This document shows positions 54,712-63,098 of a stretch of 64,000 nucleotides of DNA, in pieces. The stretch covers positions 1,054,001-1,118,000 of the forward strand of contig NZ_CP109328.1 of the NCBI RefSeq assembly GCF_035918155.1, read 5' to 3'. Under the pieces are notes generated by a model. The model was given only the letters and a program-made list of their open reading frames with translations, did not search any database and was not told the origin of the DNA. The position numbers were made by a program, and so were the translations under genes. Position 1 is the stretch's first letter, and every line of letters starts with the position of its first letter. This stretch comes from Streptomyces sp. NBC_01591. Lineage in GTDB: Bacteria > Actinomycetota > Actinomycetes > Streptomycetales > Streptomycetaceae.

Positions 54712-55329
54712 TCAGTGAGCTTCGATGGTCGCCTCAATGACTTCGGCGAGAGCGCCTGCTGCACGGCGCAGCTCTTCGGGAGTGGCGCGCCCCGTGGCCT
54801 CGAGGACGCCCTTCAGCCCGTCGAACGCGCCCACGAATACGGTCGCCAGCACGTGGGCGTCGGCCGGAAGGTGCAGGTCGCCCGCGCGGGCGCCGGCCAG
54901 AAGGAGTTCTTCGACCAGGCCGACCCACTCCGCGAGAACGGACACCTGAGCGCGTTCCTGCGGTGACTCGGTGGTGAGCTCGCGGTCGAGCCGCACGACG
55001 GACCATCCCGCGGGTTCGGCGATGACGAGGTCCACGAGGACGGGGACGAGTCCGCGTACCTGCGCAGCCGGCCCTCCGAGCCCCTCGAGCTGCCTGCGCA
55101 CATGCGCAAGCATCCCCTGCTTCTGATCGTCGACGACCGCATGGGCCAGGGCGGCCTTGCTCTTGAAGTGGAAGTACACGGCACCCTTGGTGAGGCCGGT
55201 CTCGCTCACCACGTCGTCCATCCGGGCCAGGGCGTACCCCTTGGCATCGAAGACACGGGCGGCGGCGCGCAGAATCTCCCGGCGCGTCGCCGCGCCCTTC
55301 GGTGTCAGTTGATCCACTGGCCTTCCCAT
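54712..55329 (-). CDS. TetR-family regulator, ScbR-like HTH
   Basis: The 205-aa protein starts MGRPVDQLTPKGAATRREIL. Its HTH (YALARMDDVVSETGLTKGAVYFHFKSKAALAHAV) closely resembles gamma-butyrolactone receptors; the C-terminal domain is not clearly of that type. It lies 88 bp upstream of the SDR gene on the same strand. It probably represses itself and the SDR. Confidence 0.85.
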   Translation of the reverse strand: MGRPVDQLTPKGAATRREILRAAARVFDAKGYALARMDDVVSETGLTKGAVYFHFKSKAALAHAVVDDQKQGMLAHVRRQLEGLGGPAAQVRGLVPVLVDLVIAEPAGWSVVRLDRELTTESPQERAQVSVLAEWVGLVEELLLAGARAGDLHLPADAHVLATVFVGAFDGLKGVLEATGRATPEELRRAAGALAEVIEATIEAH

Positions 55330-55341
55330 GCCCCCAATACT

Positions 55342-55363
55342 AAATACCTTCGAGTCGGTTTTT
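55342..55363. promoter_or_regulatory. ARE-like operator before the TetR gene
   Basis: AAATACC and GGTTTTT are inverted arms (one mismatch) separated by TTCGAGTC. The spacing and AT-rich arms are like the autoregulatory elements bound by ScbR-type receptors. Confidence 0.55.
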
Positions 55364-55699
55364 CAAGTTGATCAAGAGCCGCGTCACCCGGAGGGCCCCG
55401 GCCGCGGCGAGCGGCGAACTGGTGTGTTCGGCATGACCGGCCGGATGCAGGTGCCCGATCCGGGAATCGTGGAGGCGGCCCAGACCGCCCTCGACGAGGC
55501 CCTGGCGCCGCCCGCTGGTCTCAGCCAAGCGGTTCTGCCCGTCCATGCGCTCCCTGTACGCCGGGCCCAGGCCGCGCACCCTGACGCGGCCGGCGCTAGC
55601 GATCGGCTGCTGTCCCGGCTGGGAACAGGCCGGTTTCCCCCACGCGGTCCTGGCCGCCCAGGACCGTGTCCGAGGGGCCGAAAAGCGGCACGGCTGGAC
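55364..55699. other. No gene recognised
   Basis: Open frames here (for example VPDPGIVEAAQTALDEALAP) are protein-like but unassigned and lack an intact start or end. Confidence 0.35.
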
Positions 55700-55925
55700 C
55701 AGTGTCGTGGACAGCGAGGCTGCCGAACTGCTTCCACTACGCCCGCCGGTCATCATGGTCAACCCCGAAGACCTGGCCGAACTGGGCATCGCCGACGGCG
55801 ATCCGGTGGACCTGGCCAGCGGGCGGCGCAATGGCTGGGAGCGCTGCGCAGAAGGCTATTGCATGGTCGTCTACCCGGCGAGCGGGGCCACGGTCTGGCG
55901 CTCTGGGGCCCTGCACAATGAAAAG
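55700..55925 (+). pseudogene. Molybdopterin oxidoreductase (FdhA-like) C-terminal remnant
   Basis: The frame encodes PPVIMVNPEDLAELGIADGD, PVDLASG and GWERCAEGYCMVVYP, like the molybdopterin-dinucleotide-binding domain of formate-dehydrogenase-type alpha subunits. The sequence before it shows no such similarity, and it ends in unrelated DNA. Confidence 0.5.
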
Positions 55926-55974
55926 GGGCTGAAGGGCGAACCAGGCCCGCGTGGGCGGCATAGTGTCGGGGACT

Positions 55975-56165
55975 TTCGCAGTCATCGGTGTCACGGATCT
56001 GGCGGGCGTTCGACCCACAGCCGCACCGCTCGGAGAAGACCTTCAAGCTGTCGACCGATCCGTACGTCGTCGACAAGGTCCACGATGTCGTCGGCCTCTA
56101 CCTGGACCCGCCGAACGGGCATTGGTGTTCTGTGTGGATGAGTCGGGTCGGACTGGGGCGCGGTG
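55975..56165 (+). pseudogene. IS630 transposase internal fragment
   Basis: MSRIWRAFDPQPHRSEKTFK, STDPYVVDKVHDVVGLYLDP then frameshifted VFCVDES match the intact transposase at 9505. About 60 codons remain. Confidence 0.8.
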
Positions 56166-56578
56166 ACACCATTTCTGGTGTTCCGTTTCCCCGGCCCGCC
56201 CGCCCGCCGAACCGGACGTGCCCGTCTCCGAGCATCCGGCTCTCCACGTGCTCTTGCCGCCGGTTGGCCGACGGCTGCCGGTATTGGCGTCCATGGTGTC
56301 GGTATGTTCCGCCTCCGATATCGGTAGCGGACCACCGGAACCTTTTGGGGTTGGATCAGCGAGATCCCGTCTTCGGCCGGCGTTTCCCCGGGAGGAAACG
56401 CCGGAACAAGGATGCCCACGGGACACGAGGATGTCGTTTACGCAGCCAGCGGGTCACCCGATGCCAGGAATACTCATCGAGATAGCAGCCACGCAACCGT
56501 CGACTTTCGTTGAGACGGTCGAATCGTCATGCCTGTCCGATTCTTTCGGGGACGCCGGTGACGTCCCGTTGGTGTGGT
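56166..56578. other. No gene recognised
   Basis: The ~410 bp before the carbohydrate operon's 3' end hold no supported gene. A short inverted GGCGTTTCC / GGAAACGCC (56381-56403) may be a terminator for the operon. Confidence 0.4.
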
Positions 56579-58534
56579 TCAGCTGAACGTGATCGTCAGG
56601 TGGAGAGCGCCAGGGTGCGGGATGCGGAGTAGGTGGGCGCGGCGGGTGGCGTCGCGCAGGAACGTGGTGGGGCCGCTGGTGAGGCTGGCGGCGCGTGGGG
56701 CATCCCACCGGATCAAGATCGTGGTGTCGCCACGGCGCACGGTAAGGCCGTCCGCGGCAGCCGAAGTCGCGCTGCCGTAGGCCGCCTCCGTGCCGTCGGT
56801 GAAGGTCACCTGGTCGGTCGGGTGCAGCACGAGCGGGATCAGTTCGCTCGCCGCCGAGCCGGCGGTCACGACGCGACGCACGGACTGCTGGGCGACAGTG
56901 ACGTCGGTGGTGACCGCGGAGTCGGGGGTGCGATACTGGATGCAGAAGGGTTCGCCGGGGGAGAGGTCGCCGCCGGTCCAGGGCCGTGCGGTGGGCGCAC
57001 CGGTGAAGTACTCGGCCGTCAGGTCGCTGTTGGCGTCGAGCCGGCCGCCGTCGAGCTCGGTGGCCCAGGAGTCGCCGTTGTTGAGTGAGTACACGACCAT
57101 GCCTGCGTCGGGGTGCCACAGGAAGGTGAGGCCGGAGCGGACGAGGCTGGTGGCTCGGGTGCCGAAGAAGGTTCCCAGGTAGAGGCTGGGGCGCCGGATG
57201 AAGAGGAAGTCCTGTTTGGCGTCACGGCGGAGTTCGACGAAGTTGTCCTGCCTCAGGTACGGCAGATCGGAGATCGCGTCGTTCTTCTCTGCACGGGTCG
57301 GGGACCCATCGCCGTAAGGGACGTGCGCGATGACGCGCGGGGAGGTCTTGCCGCGCTCCAGCACCGGCACGGGATTCGGATCCGCCGCCCAGGCGGCGCG
57401 TGCGTCCGCCCGGTCCTCACGGGCGGTGAAGAACGCCGCGAGCTCGGGTGTTTCAGGCACGAAGAGCGAGCCGAGGTGCGTGCGGTCGGGCTCCAGCATG
57501 ACCCCGTCGTACGAGAGGGAGCTGGTGCGGGCGGAGGCGGCGACGTTGGTGAAGTAGCCCGATCCATCGGGCTCCCACACCAGGTTGTAGCCGAGCCAGG
57601 GGGCGAATTTGCGGGCCATGGAGAGCATGGCCGGATCGCCGGTGAGGTGATAGAGCTCGGCCATGTCCGGCAGCATGACATCGAAGTTGTAGCCGACATC
57701 CATGCCGCGTGGTTCGTAGAAGAAACCTTGTGGGCTCTGACCGCGGTCTGCGATGAAGGTGATGCGTTCTGCCAGCCGTGTCTGCAAAGCGGCATCGGGG
57801 TCCAGTTGCAGACTCAGAGTCGCGCCTGCGAGGCCGGCGATGTAGTGGTTGGTGTATCTCAGGGGGTTCTGCCAGACGGTGGTGTTGCCGGGGTCGAGGA
57901 ACCACACCATCGCTCTGTGCACGGCGGTCCGGATCTCGGTCTGCCGCTCGGGCAGGGCCCCGGCCGTGCGCAGAACCTGCAGCGTCTTGCTCAGATACCC
58001 GAGTCCGAAACCGGTGGCCGCTCTGGAATATTCGGTGGGGCGGTACTCCGGCCATGAGCCGTTGTCGTGCTGCAGGCGCAGATAGTGCTGGAGCGCTGCG
58101 TCGAGGCGGGCCAGCAGTGCCGGGTCACCGGCGTACGGGTTCCAGGGCCGGGAGTTGGCGTAGAACCAGCTCAGCGTGTACACGTGCTCCTGGATCCGGG
58201 CGTTGTACGGCTCGTCCGGCGTGCGCCACCAGCCGCCCTTGAACCAGCCGTATGTGGCCGGGTCGGCATCCTCGATGTCGTTTGCCATCGGCGCGAGGGT
58301 CACCAGGTACGGCGCGTACCGCTGCTCCTCGGGGGCGAACAGCGTGCGGTCGGGGAGTCCCGGGGGCAGCGGGTCGAGGAGCCGCAGGGCGGTCGTCCCC
58401 TCGGTGGCGCCGGCGGGGCGGGCGGGCAGCGCGGTCAGCAGCGCTGCGGCGCCGGCAGCTCCGAGCAGCGCGCGGCGGCTGAGGCCGGGGAGTCCGGGCG
58501 CGGTGTGGATAGGTCTGTCGGTCGGGTGTCGCAC
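56579..58534 (-). CDS. Tat-exported protein of a carbohydrate operon
   Basis: The 651-aa protein has a twin-arginine signal (LSRRALLGAAGAAALLTALP). The middle has conserved aromatic and His residues in a (alpha/alpha)-barrel-like pattern (NHYIAGLAGATLSLQ, MDVGYNFDVMLPDMAELYHL) and the C-terminus is beta-rich. This suggests a polysaccharide lyase or hydrolase, but I cannot name a family. It is the last visible gene of a six-gene leftward operon with a GH5 enzyme and an ABC sugar importer. Confidence 0.7.
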   Translation of the reverse strand: MRHPTDRPIHTAPGLPGLSRRALLGAAGAAALLTALPARPAGATEGTTALRLLDPLPPGLPDRTLFAPEEQRYAPYLVTLAPMANDIEDADPATYGWFKGGWWRTPDEPYNARIQEHVYTLSWFYANSRPWNPYAGDPALLARLDAALQHYLRLQHDNGSWPEYRPTEYSRAATGFGLGYLSKTLQVLRTAGALPERQTEIRTAVHRAMVWFLDPGNTTVWQNPLRYTNHYIAGLAGATLSLQLDPDAALQTRLAERITFIADRGQSPQGFFYEPRGMDVGYNFDVMLPDMAELYHLTGDPAMLSMARKFAPWLGYNLVWEPDGSGYFTNVAASARTSSLSYDGVMLEPDRTHLGSLFVPETPELAAFFTAREDRADARAAWAADPNPVPVLERGKTSPRVIAHVPYGDGSPTRAEKNDAISDLPYLRQDNFVELRRDAKQDFLFIRRPSLYLGTFFGTRATSLVRSGLTFLWHPDAGMVVYSLNNGDSWATELDGGRLDANSDLTAEYFTGAPTARPWTGGDLSPGEPFCIQYRTPDSAVTTDVTVAQQSVRRVVTAGSAASELIPLVLHPTDQVTFTDGTEAAYGSATSAAADGLTVRRGDTTILIRWDAPRAASLTSGPTTFLRDATRRAHLLRIPHPGALHLTITFS

Positions 58535-58560
58535 TGGTGTCTCCTTCTGAAGAGGTGGTT

Positions 58561-59940
58561 TCAGCTGCGGGTGAATTCAGTGAGGAGTTCCGCCAGCGGC
58601 GTGCGAGGTATACAGGCGTCGACGCGGAATGAGCCGGCCAGAGCTGCGATGCCGGCGTCGTCGACAGTGGCGAAGAGGGCGGCGAAGTCGGCGAGCATGG
58701 GCTCCCCGAGCAGAAGTTCACGGACGAGCCTGCGCACGTACCAGCGCTGGCCGAAGGGCTGGGGGTCGAAGTCGGGGTACTCGGTGGCCATCAGCTCATC
58801 GAGCGGGGCGAGGGCGTGGCCGATGCCCTCCTCGCCGGTGGACCAAGGCTCGGTGCCCAGCCGCTCCTTCTTCTCCCTGATCGGCTGCAGCAGCCGGGAC
58901 CAGGGTGAGTCGGGGTCGAGGGACACCAGCCCGGACAGATGGGTGTCCTTGTAGGTCCAGATGGACCAGTTCGCCCCGTGCTCACGGTAGATCTCCAGCT
59001 GATCGCGCAGTACGGCGTAGCGGTGCTTGTCGACTGCGGGGTCGCCGGAATAGACCGGCCCGAACTCGCCCACCCAGACTGGTGTGCCCGTTCTGCGGGA
59101 GTGCTCGGTTCGCTCCAGGAAGCGCTCCTCCAGCCAGCTGCGGTCGACATACTGTCCGCGTACTACGCCCGGGTACTCGGTCGCGTCACGGATTCCGGCG
59201 AGGGCGTAGTCGTGGGCGGAGTACACGGTGTTGTCGAATCCACTGCCGATGGCATCGAAGTCGTTGGCGTAGCGGTTGCCGTCGAGGAAGATCACATGGT
59301 CCGGGTCTATGGCCCGTACGGCGTCGACGAGTCGGCGGTAGAACGGACCGATCACCTCGCCGGTGGGATCGCCGGGCTCGTTGAGCAGGTTGAACCCGGC
59401 TACCTCGGGCCGGCCCCGGAACCGGTCCGCAAGCGCCTCCCAGATGGCCACCACTCGGTCCTGGAAGTGGCGGTGGCGCCACAGCCAGGCATGGTGGCTC
59501 GGATTGTCGCTGTGCTCGGACTGGTTCTGAAAGCCTGGTGCGGCATGCAGGTCGATGATGGTGTAGATGCCGTGCCGGGCGCAGGCGTCGATGGCGGTAG
59601 TGAGCCGCCGTATTCCGTCCTCCTTGATGTCGAACGGGTTGGCATCGTCGGAGAGGTGCCGGTAATTGACCGCAATGCGAACGCAGTTGAGTCCGGTGCG
59701 GGCGATCAGCGCTGCATCGGCGTCGGTGAAGAACTCGTCCAGGATGAGGTCGAACAGCCGGTCGGCCTTTTCTGCGCCCATGGAATGCCGCAGCGCGTCC
59801 CTGGCCTGGTGCTCGGCGCCGGGGAAGCCGTTGAGGAAGTTCTCCATCATCATCCAGCCGCCGAGCCCGGTGCCGCGCAGAGTCACTGGATTTCCGGACG
59901 GGGTGACGAACCGGTCACCGGATACTGTGAGCATTTCCAT
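58561..59940 (-). CDS. GH5-family glycoside hydrolase
   Basis: The 459-aa enzyme starts two bases after the permease stop (MEMLTVSGDRFVTPSGNPVT). It has a TIM-barrel GH5 pattern: IDLHAAPG, NLLNEPGD (acid/base E188) and VWVGEFGP (nucleophile E292). It lacks a signal peptide, so it likely cleaves an imported oligosaccharide in the cytoplasm. GH5 covers beta-glucosidic and beta-mannosidic bonds; the exact sugar is unknown. Confidence 0.88.
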   Translation of the reverse strand: MEMLTVSGDRFVTPSGNPVTLRGTGLGGWMMMENFLNGFPGAEHQARDALRHSMGAEKADRLFDLILDEFFTDADAALIARTGLNCVRIAVNYRHLSDDANPFDIKEDGIRRLTTAIDACARHGIYTIIDLHAAPGFQNQSEHSDNPSHHAWLWRHRHFQDRVVAIWEALADRFRGRPEVAGFNLLNEPGDPTGEVIGPFYRRLVDAVRAIDPDHVIFLDGNRYANDFDAIGSGFDNTVYSAHDYALAGIRDATEYPGVVRGQYVDRSWLEERFLERTEHSRRTGTPVWVGEFGPVYSGDPAVDKHRYAVLRDQLEIYREHGANWSIWTYKDTHLSGLVSLDPDSPWSRLLQPIREKKERLGTEPWSTGEEGIGHALAPLDELMATEYPDFDPQPFGQRWYVRRLVRELLLGEPMLADFAALFATVDDAGIAALAGSFRVDACIPRTPLAELLTEFTRS

Positions 59941-59942
59941 GA

Positions 59943-60815
59943 CTAACCCTTCAGACCACTGTTGACGATTGACTTGATGAACCAGCGCTGGGCCACCAGG
60001 AATACCGCGAGAACCGGAATGACCGTGAGCGTGCTGGCCGCGAGCTGCACATTCCAGACCGGGGCTCCAAAGTTGTCCACGATCTGGGTGAGCGCTACCG
60101 GCAGGGTGAACATCTCCGGGCTGCGCAGGAACACCAGCGGTTCCAGGAAGGAGTTCCAGCTGTGCAGGAAGGAGAGCAGTGCCACCGCTGAGAGCGAAGG
60201 TCCGGCCAGCGGGAGCGCGATCCGGAAGAACAGCCCGAAACGCCCCAGACCGTCGAGCCTTCCGCTCTCCTCCAGCTCGGCCGGCAGGCCAAGGAAGAAC
60301 TGGCGCATGACGAAGGTGCCGAAGACCGAGTTGCTGCCGAACACGGCCGGAATGATCAGCGGCCAGTGCGTGTCGGTCCAGCCGATCTCGGAGAACAGCC
60401 GGAACAGCGGAACGATGATGACCTCGCTCGGCATCAGCAATGCGGTGAGCAGGAGGACGAACATGGTGCCGCCGCCGATGAGGCGGACCCGGGCGAAGGC
60501 GTAACCGGCCATGGCCGAGACCACGACGCTGCCGACACACACCAACGCCGCGATATAGAGACTGTTGAAGTACTGACGGCCGAAGGGCTGGTAATCGGTG
60601 ATACGGGCGTAGTTGTCCCACCGCCAGTCGCTCGGGAGCAGCGAGGGCGGATAGGAAAAGATCTCCGAGATCGGTTTGAGGGAGCTGCTCACCATCCACA
60701 GCAGGGGCAGGAGGAACGGCACCGCGAGGGCCACCATCAGTACGTACAGCAGGATCCGCCCGAATGCGGGCTTCCGAGCCCTGCGTCGGAACAGGGCCAA
60801 GGGGTTACTGCTCAT
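59943..60815 (-). CDS. Sugar ABC permease (MalG type)
   Basis: The 290-aa permease has six TM segments and the EAA loop (LEESGRLDGLGRFGLFFRIALP) that contacts the ATPase. It overlaps the preceding permease gene by 11 bp. It forms the second half of the translocation pore. No ATPase gene lies here, as is usual in actinomycetes where a shared MsiK-type ATPase serves many importers. Confidence 0.92.
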   Translation of the reverse strand: MSSNPLALFRRRARKPAFGRILLYVLMVALAVPFLLPLLWMVSSSLKPISEIFSYPPSLLPSDWRWDNYARITDYQPFGRQYFNSLYIAALVCVGSVVVSAMAGYAFARVRLIGGGTMFVLLLTALLMPSEVIIVPLFRLFSEIGWTDTHWPLIIPAVFGSNSVFGTFVMRQFFLGLPAELEESGRLDGLGRFGLFFRIALPLAGPSLSAVALLSFLHSWNSFLEPLVFLRSPEMFTLPVALTQIVDNFGAPVWNVQLAASTLTVIPVLAVFLVAQRWFIKSIVNSGLKG

Positions 60816-61782
60816 GGAACACCCACTTCTTGCGCAACCACCACTGCACGACGGTCAGGACCAGGACAGCGAGGAAGAGCAGTACCGCGAGGGCACTCGC
60901 GTAGCCGAGGTCGAAGAACTTGAATGCCTGCAGATAGACGTAGTAGGCGAGTACGGTCGTGGCGTTACCCGGACCGCCGCCGGTCAGCACCATGACCTGG
61001 CCGAAGACCTGAAGCGAGCCGATCACCGTGACGATCGCGGCCAGCAGCATGGTCGGGCTGATCATCGGCAGGGTGATCCGGCGGAATATGGTCCAGGGAG
61101 GGGCGCCGTCGACCCTTGCCGCCTCCCGCAGCTCCGTGGGGACGCTTTGCAGGGCGGCCAGAAAGAGCACCATGTTCACGCCCACACCTTTGAGGACCTG
61201 CACCAGGATCACCGAGAACATCGCGGTGTCCGGCTCGCGCAGCCAGTTGGGACCATCGGCGCCGACCATGCGTATGAGCAGGTTGAGGCCGCCGTCCTTG
61301 CTGAGCAGGAAGCTCCATACGATGGTCCACGCGATGACCGACACGACGGTCGGGGAGAAGAAGATCGCGCGGAACACTATGGTGCCGCGCAGCCCCTGGT
61401 CCAGCAGCACGGCGAGCAGCAGGGCGAGGCAGATGTTGAGCGGCACCAGACCCAGGGAGAACACGGCCGTGTTCTGAGCCACCTCAATCGCGAGCGGGTC
61501 GTCGAGCAGCTTCCGGTAATTGTCACCGCCGATGAAGCTGATATCGCCGGTGAGATTGTTGTACTTCGTAAAGCTGTAGTAGACGACGGCTATGAGGGGC
61601 CCCAGCACGAAAGCGGCGAATCCCACCATCTGCGGGGCGATGAGTACGTACCCGGCGAGCATGTCCCGCCGACGCCACCGCGGGGTCCGTTGCCGCCCGC
61701 CCCGGCGGGCCGGCCGCACCTTGAGAGGCACGGTGGCCCGCCGGGACACGGCAGGGGTCGGGGCCTTCTTTGTCAGGCTCAC
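60805..61782 (-). CDS. Sugar ABC permease (MalF type)
   Basis: The 325-aa permease starts at GTG 61782 (SLTKKAPTP), which overlaps the binding-protein stop by 4 bp (GTGA). It has six TM segments and the EAA loop (LREAARVDGAPPWTIFRRITLP). It pairs with the MalG-type permease. Confidence 0.92.
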   Translation of the reverse strand: MSLTKKAPTPAVSRRATVPLKVRPARRGGRQRTPRWRRRDMLAGYVLIAPQMVGFAAFVLGPLIAVVYYSFTKYNNLTGDISFIGGDNYRKLLDDPLAIEVAQNTAVFSLGLVPLNICLALLLAVLLDQGLRGTIVFRAIFFSPTVVSVIAWTIVWSFLLSKDGGLNLLIRMVGADGPNWLREPDTAMFSVILVQVLKGVGVNMVLFLAALQSVPTELREAARVDGAPPWTIFRRITLPMISPTMLLAAIVTVIGSLQVFGQVMVLTGGGPGNATTVLAYYVYLQAFKFFDLGYASALAVLLFLAVLVLTVVQWWLRKKWVFHEQ

Positions 61783-63074
61783 GATCCGGCCTGCAGCAGG
61801 GGCTCGATGGCGGTACAGACGGCACGGGTGACCTTGTGCGTATCGGCCTTCGGCTTCCATGCCGCGTCGAGGGCCGCCCGCGTCTTCTCGTTCAGCTCGG
61901 CGTACCCGCTATGGCCGGGGCGCACCGTACCGGACTTAAGCGAATCGATGATGCTCTCTTGGAGCTGGTCCTTGCTGAGCAGCGGGTTGGTTCTGGCAAG
62001 GGTCTCGGCCGTCAGCAGTGAGGCGCGCGGCGGCGGGAAGAACTGGGCAAGTTCGGCGGTGTTCTTCTTGTCGGTGGCGAAGAGGAAGAACTGTTTGGCC
62101 AGTTCCTGGTTCTTGGCCTTGGCGAAGACGGCCAGGCCGGCCTGCCCGATCACCTGGTGAGCTCCGGCCGGTCCGGACGGCAGCGGTACGACGCCCCACT
62201 TCCACGAGACGTCGGCGAGCGGGCCGGCCTTGCTGACCTGGGTAATGATCATGCCGCTTTCGCCGGAGAAGAAGTCTGCCTGCTCTCCGGGCCCCGGCGT
62301 ACTCCGGTCGGTGAAGGCCATCTTCCGGAAGAAGTCAATCGCGTCGACCATCTTCCCGTCGGAGAACCCGCAGTCGTTGTCGGACGTCCACGGTGCCGCC
62401 CCGTACGCGCTCATGATCGGATAGAGCCGGTCCCAGTGCTTGTAGTCGAAATCGTGGACGAGCAGGCCGAACCGTGCAGTCTTGGCATCGGTGACCTTCC
62501 TGGCCGCGGCGGCGAGCGCGTCCCATGTCCAGGCGTCTTCGGAGGCGAGCTTGGCCGGATCGTCCGCGTCGGCCTTGGCCAGGGCGTCGGCGTTGTAGAA
62601 GACCGCGAGGGGCGAGCTGGAGAACGGGTACGCGTAGAGCGATTTGCCGCGCCGCCACTGGCTGAGCAGCGCCGGCTCCAAGTCGTTGTATCCGTAGCCG
62701 CTCTCCGCCTTCATGGCCGGAGCCATGTCGACGAGCGTGTCGGCCTCGATGAAGTCGGCCGCGTTCGTTTCCAGAATCCAGCCCAGGTCGGGCGGGTTGC
62801 CCGAGGCGAGCTGAGTGGTCAGCGCGGTGGTGTAGTCCATGGGGTTGAGCGATTCGAACTTGATGCTCTTCACCTTCGGGTTACTGGCTTTGAAGGCGTC
62901 CGCGATGCTGTTCAGCAGCGCCAGATGCTCCTTCACCGCCGTCCACACGGCGATGCGCAGGTTGCCGTCGTCGGCTCCCGACCGACCGCCGCCGTTGCCG
63001 CAGCCGGCGGTGAGGGCAGCGGTCGCGGCTGCGGCCGCGGTCGCCGCGAGGACGGAGCGTCTCGATGGGTTCAT
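61779..63074 (-). CDS. Sugar-binding lipoprotein of ABC importer
   Basis: The 431-aa protein has a Tat/lipoprotein signal (NPSRRSVLAATAAAAATAAL) with lipobox LTAGC (Cys25), and a family 1 solute-binding fold (DYTTALTTQLASGNPPDLGW, YAYPFSSSPLAVFYNADAL). It captures the sugar outside the membrane and passes it to the two permeases. The ligand may be an oligosaccharide cut by the GH5 enzyme. Confidence 0.92.
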   Translation of the reverse strand: MNPSRRSVLAATAAAAATAALTAGCGNGGGRSGADDGNLRIAVWTAVKEHLALLNSIADAFKASNPKVKSIKFESLNPMDYTTALTTQLASGNPPDLGWILETNAADFIEADTLVDMAPAMKAESGYGYNDLEPALLSQWRRGKSLYAYPFSSSPLAVFYNADALAKADADDPAKLASEDAWTWDALAAAARKVTDAKTARFGLLVHDFDYKHWDRLYPIMSAYGAAPWTSDNDCGFSDGKMVDAIDFFRKMAFTDRSTPGPGEQADFFSGESGMIITQVSKAGPLADVSWKWGVVPLPSGPAGAHQVIGQAGLAVFAKAKNQELAKQFFLFATDKKNTAELAQFFPPPRASLLTAETLARTNPLLSKDQLQESIIDSLKSGTVRPGHSGYAELNEKTRAALDAAWKPKADTHKVTRAVCTAIEPLLQAGS

Positions 63075-63098
63075 TGCTGTACTCCTTGCGATGATTGG

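Noticed and set aside
58561..60699. A 712-aa GH5 protein with a long N-terminal extension
   Set aside because: The extension is the permease gene read in another frame. The start at 59940 has a ribosome binding site and directly follows the permease stop.
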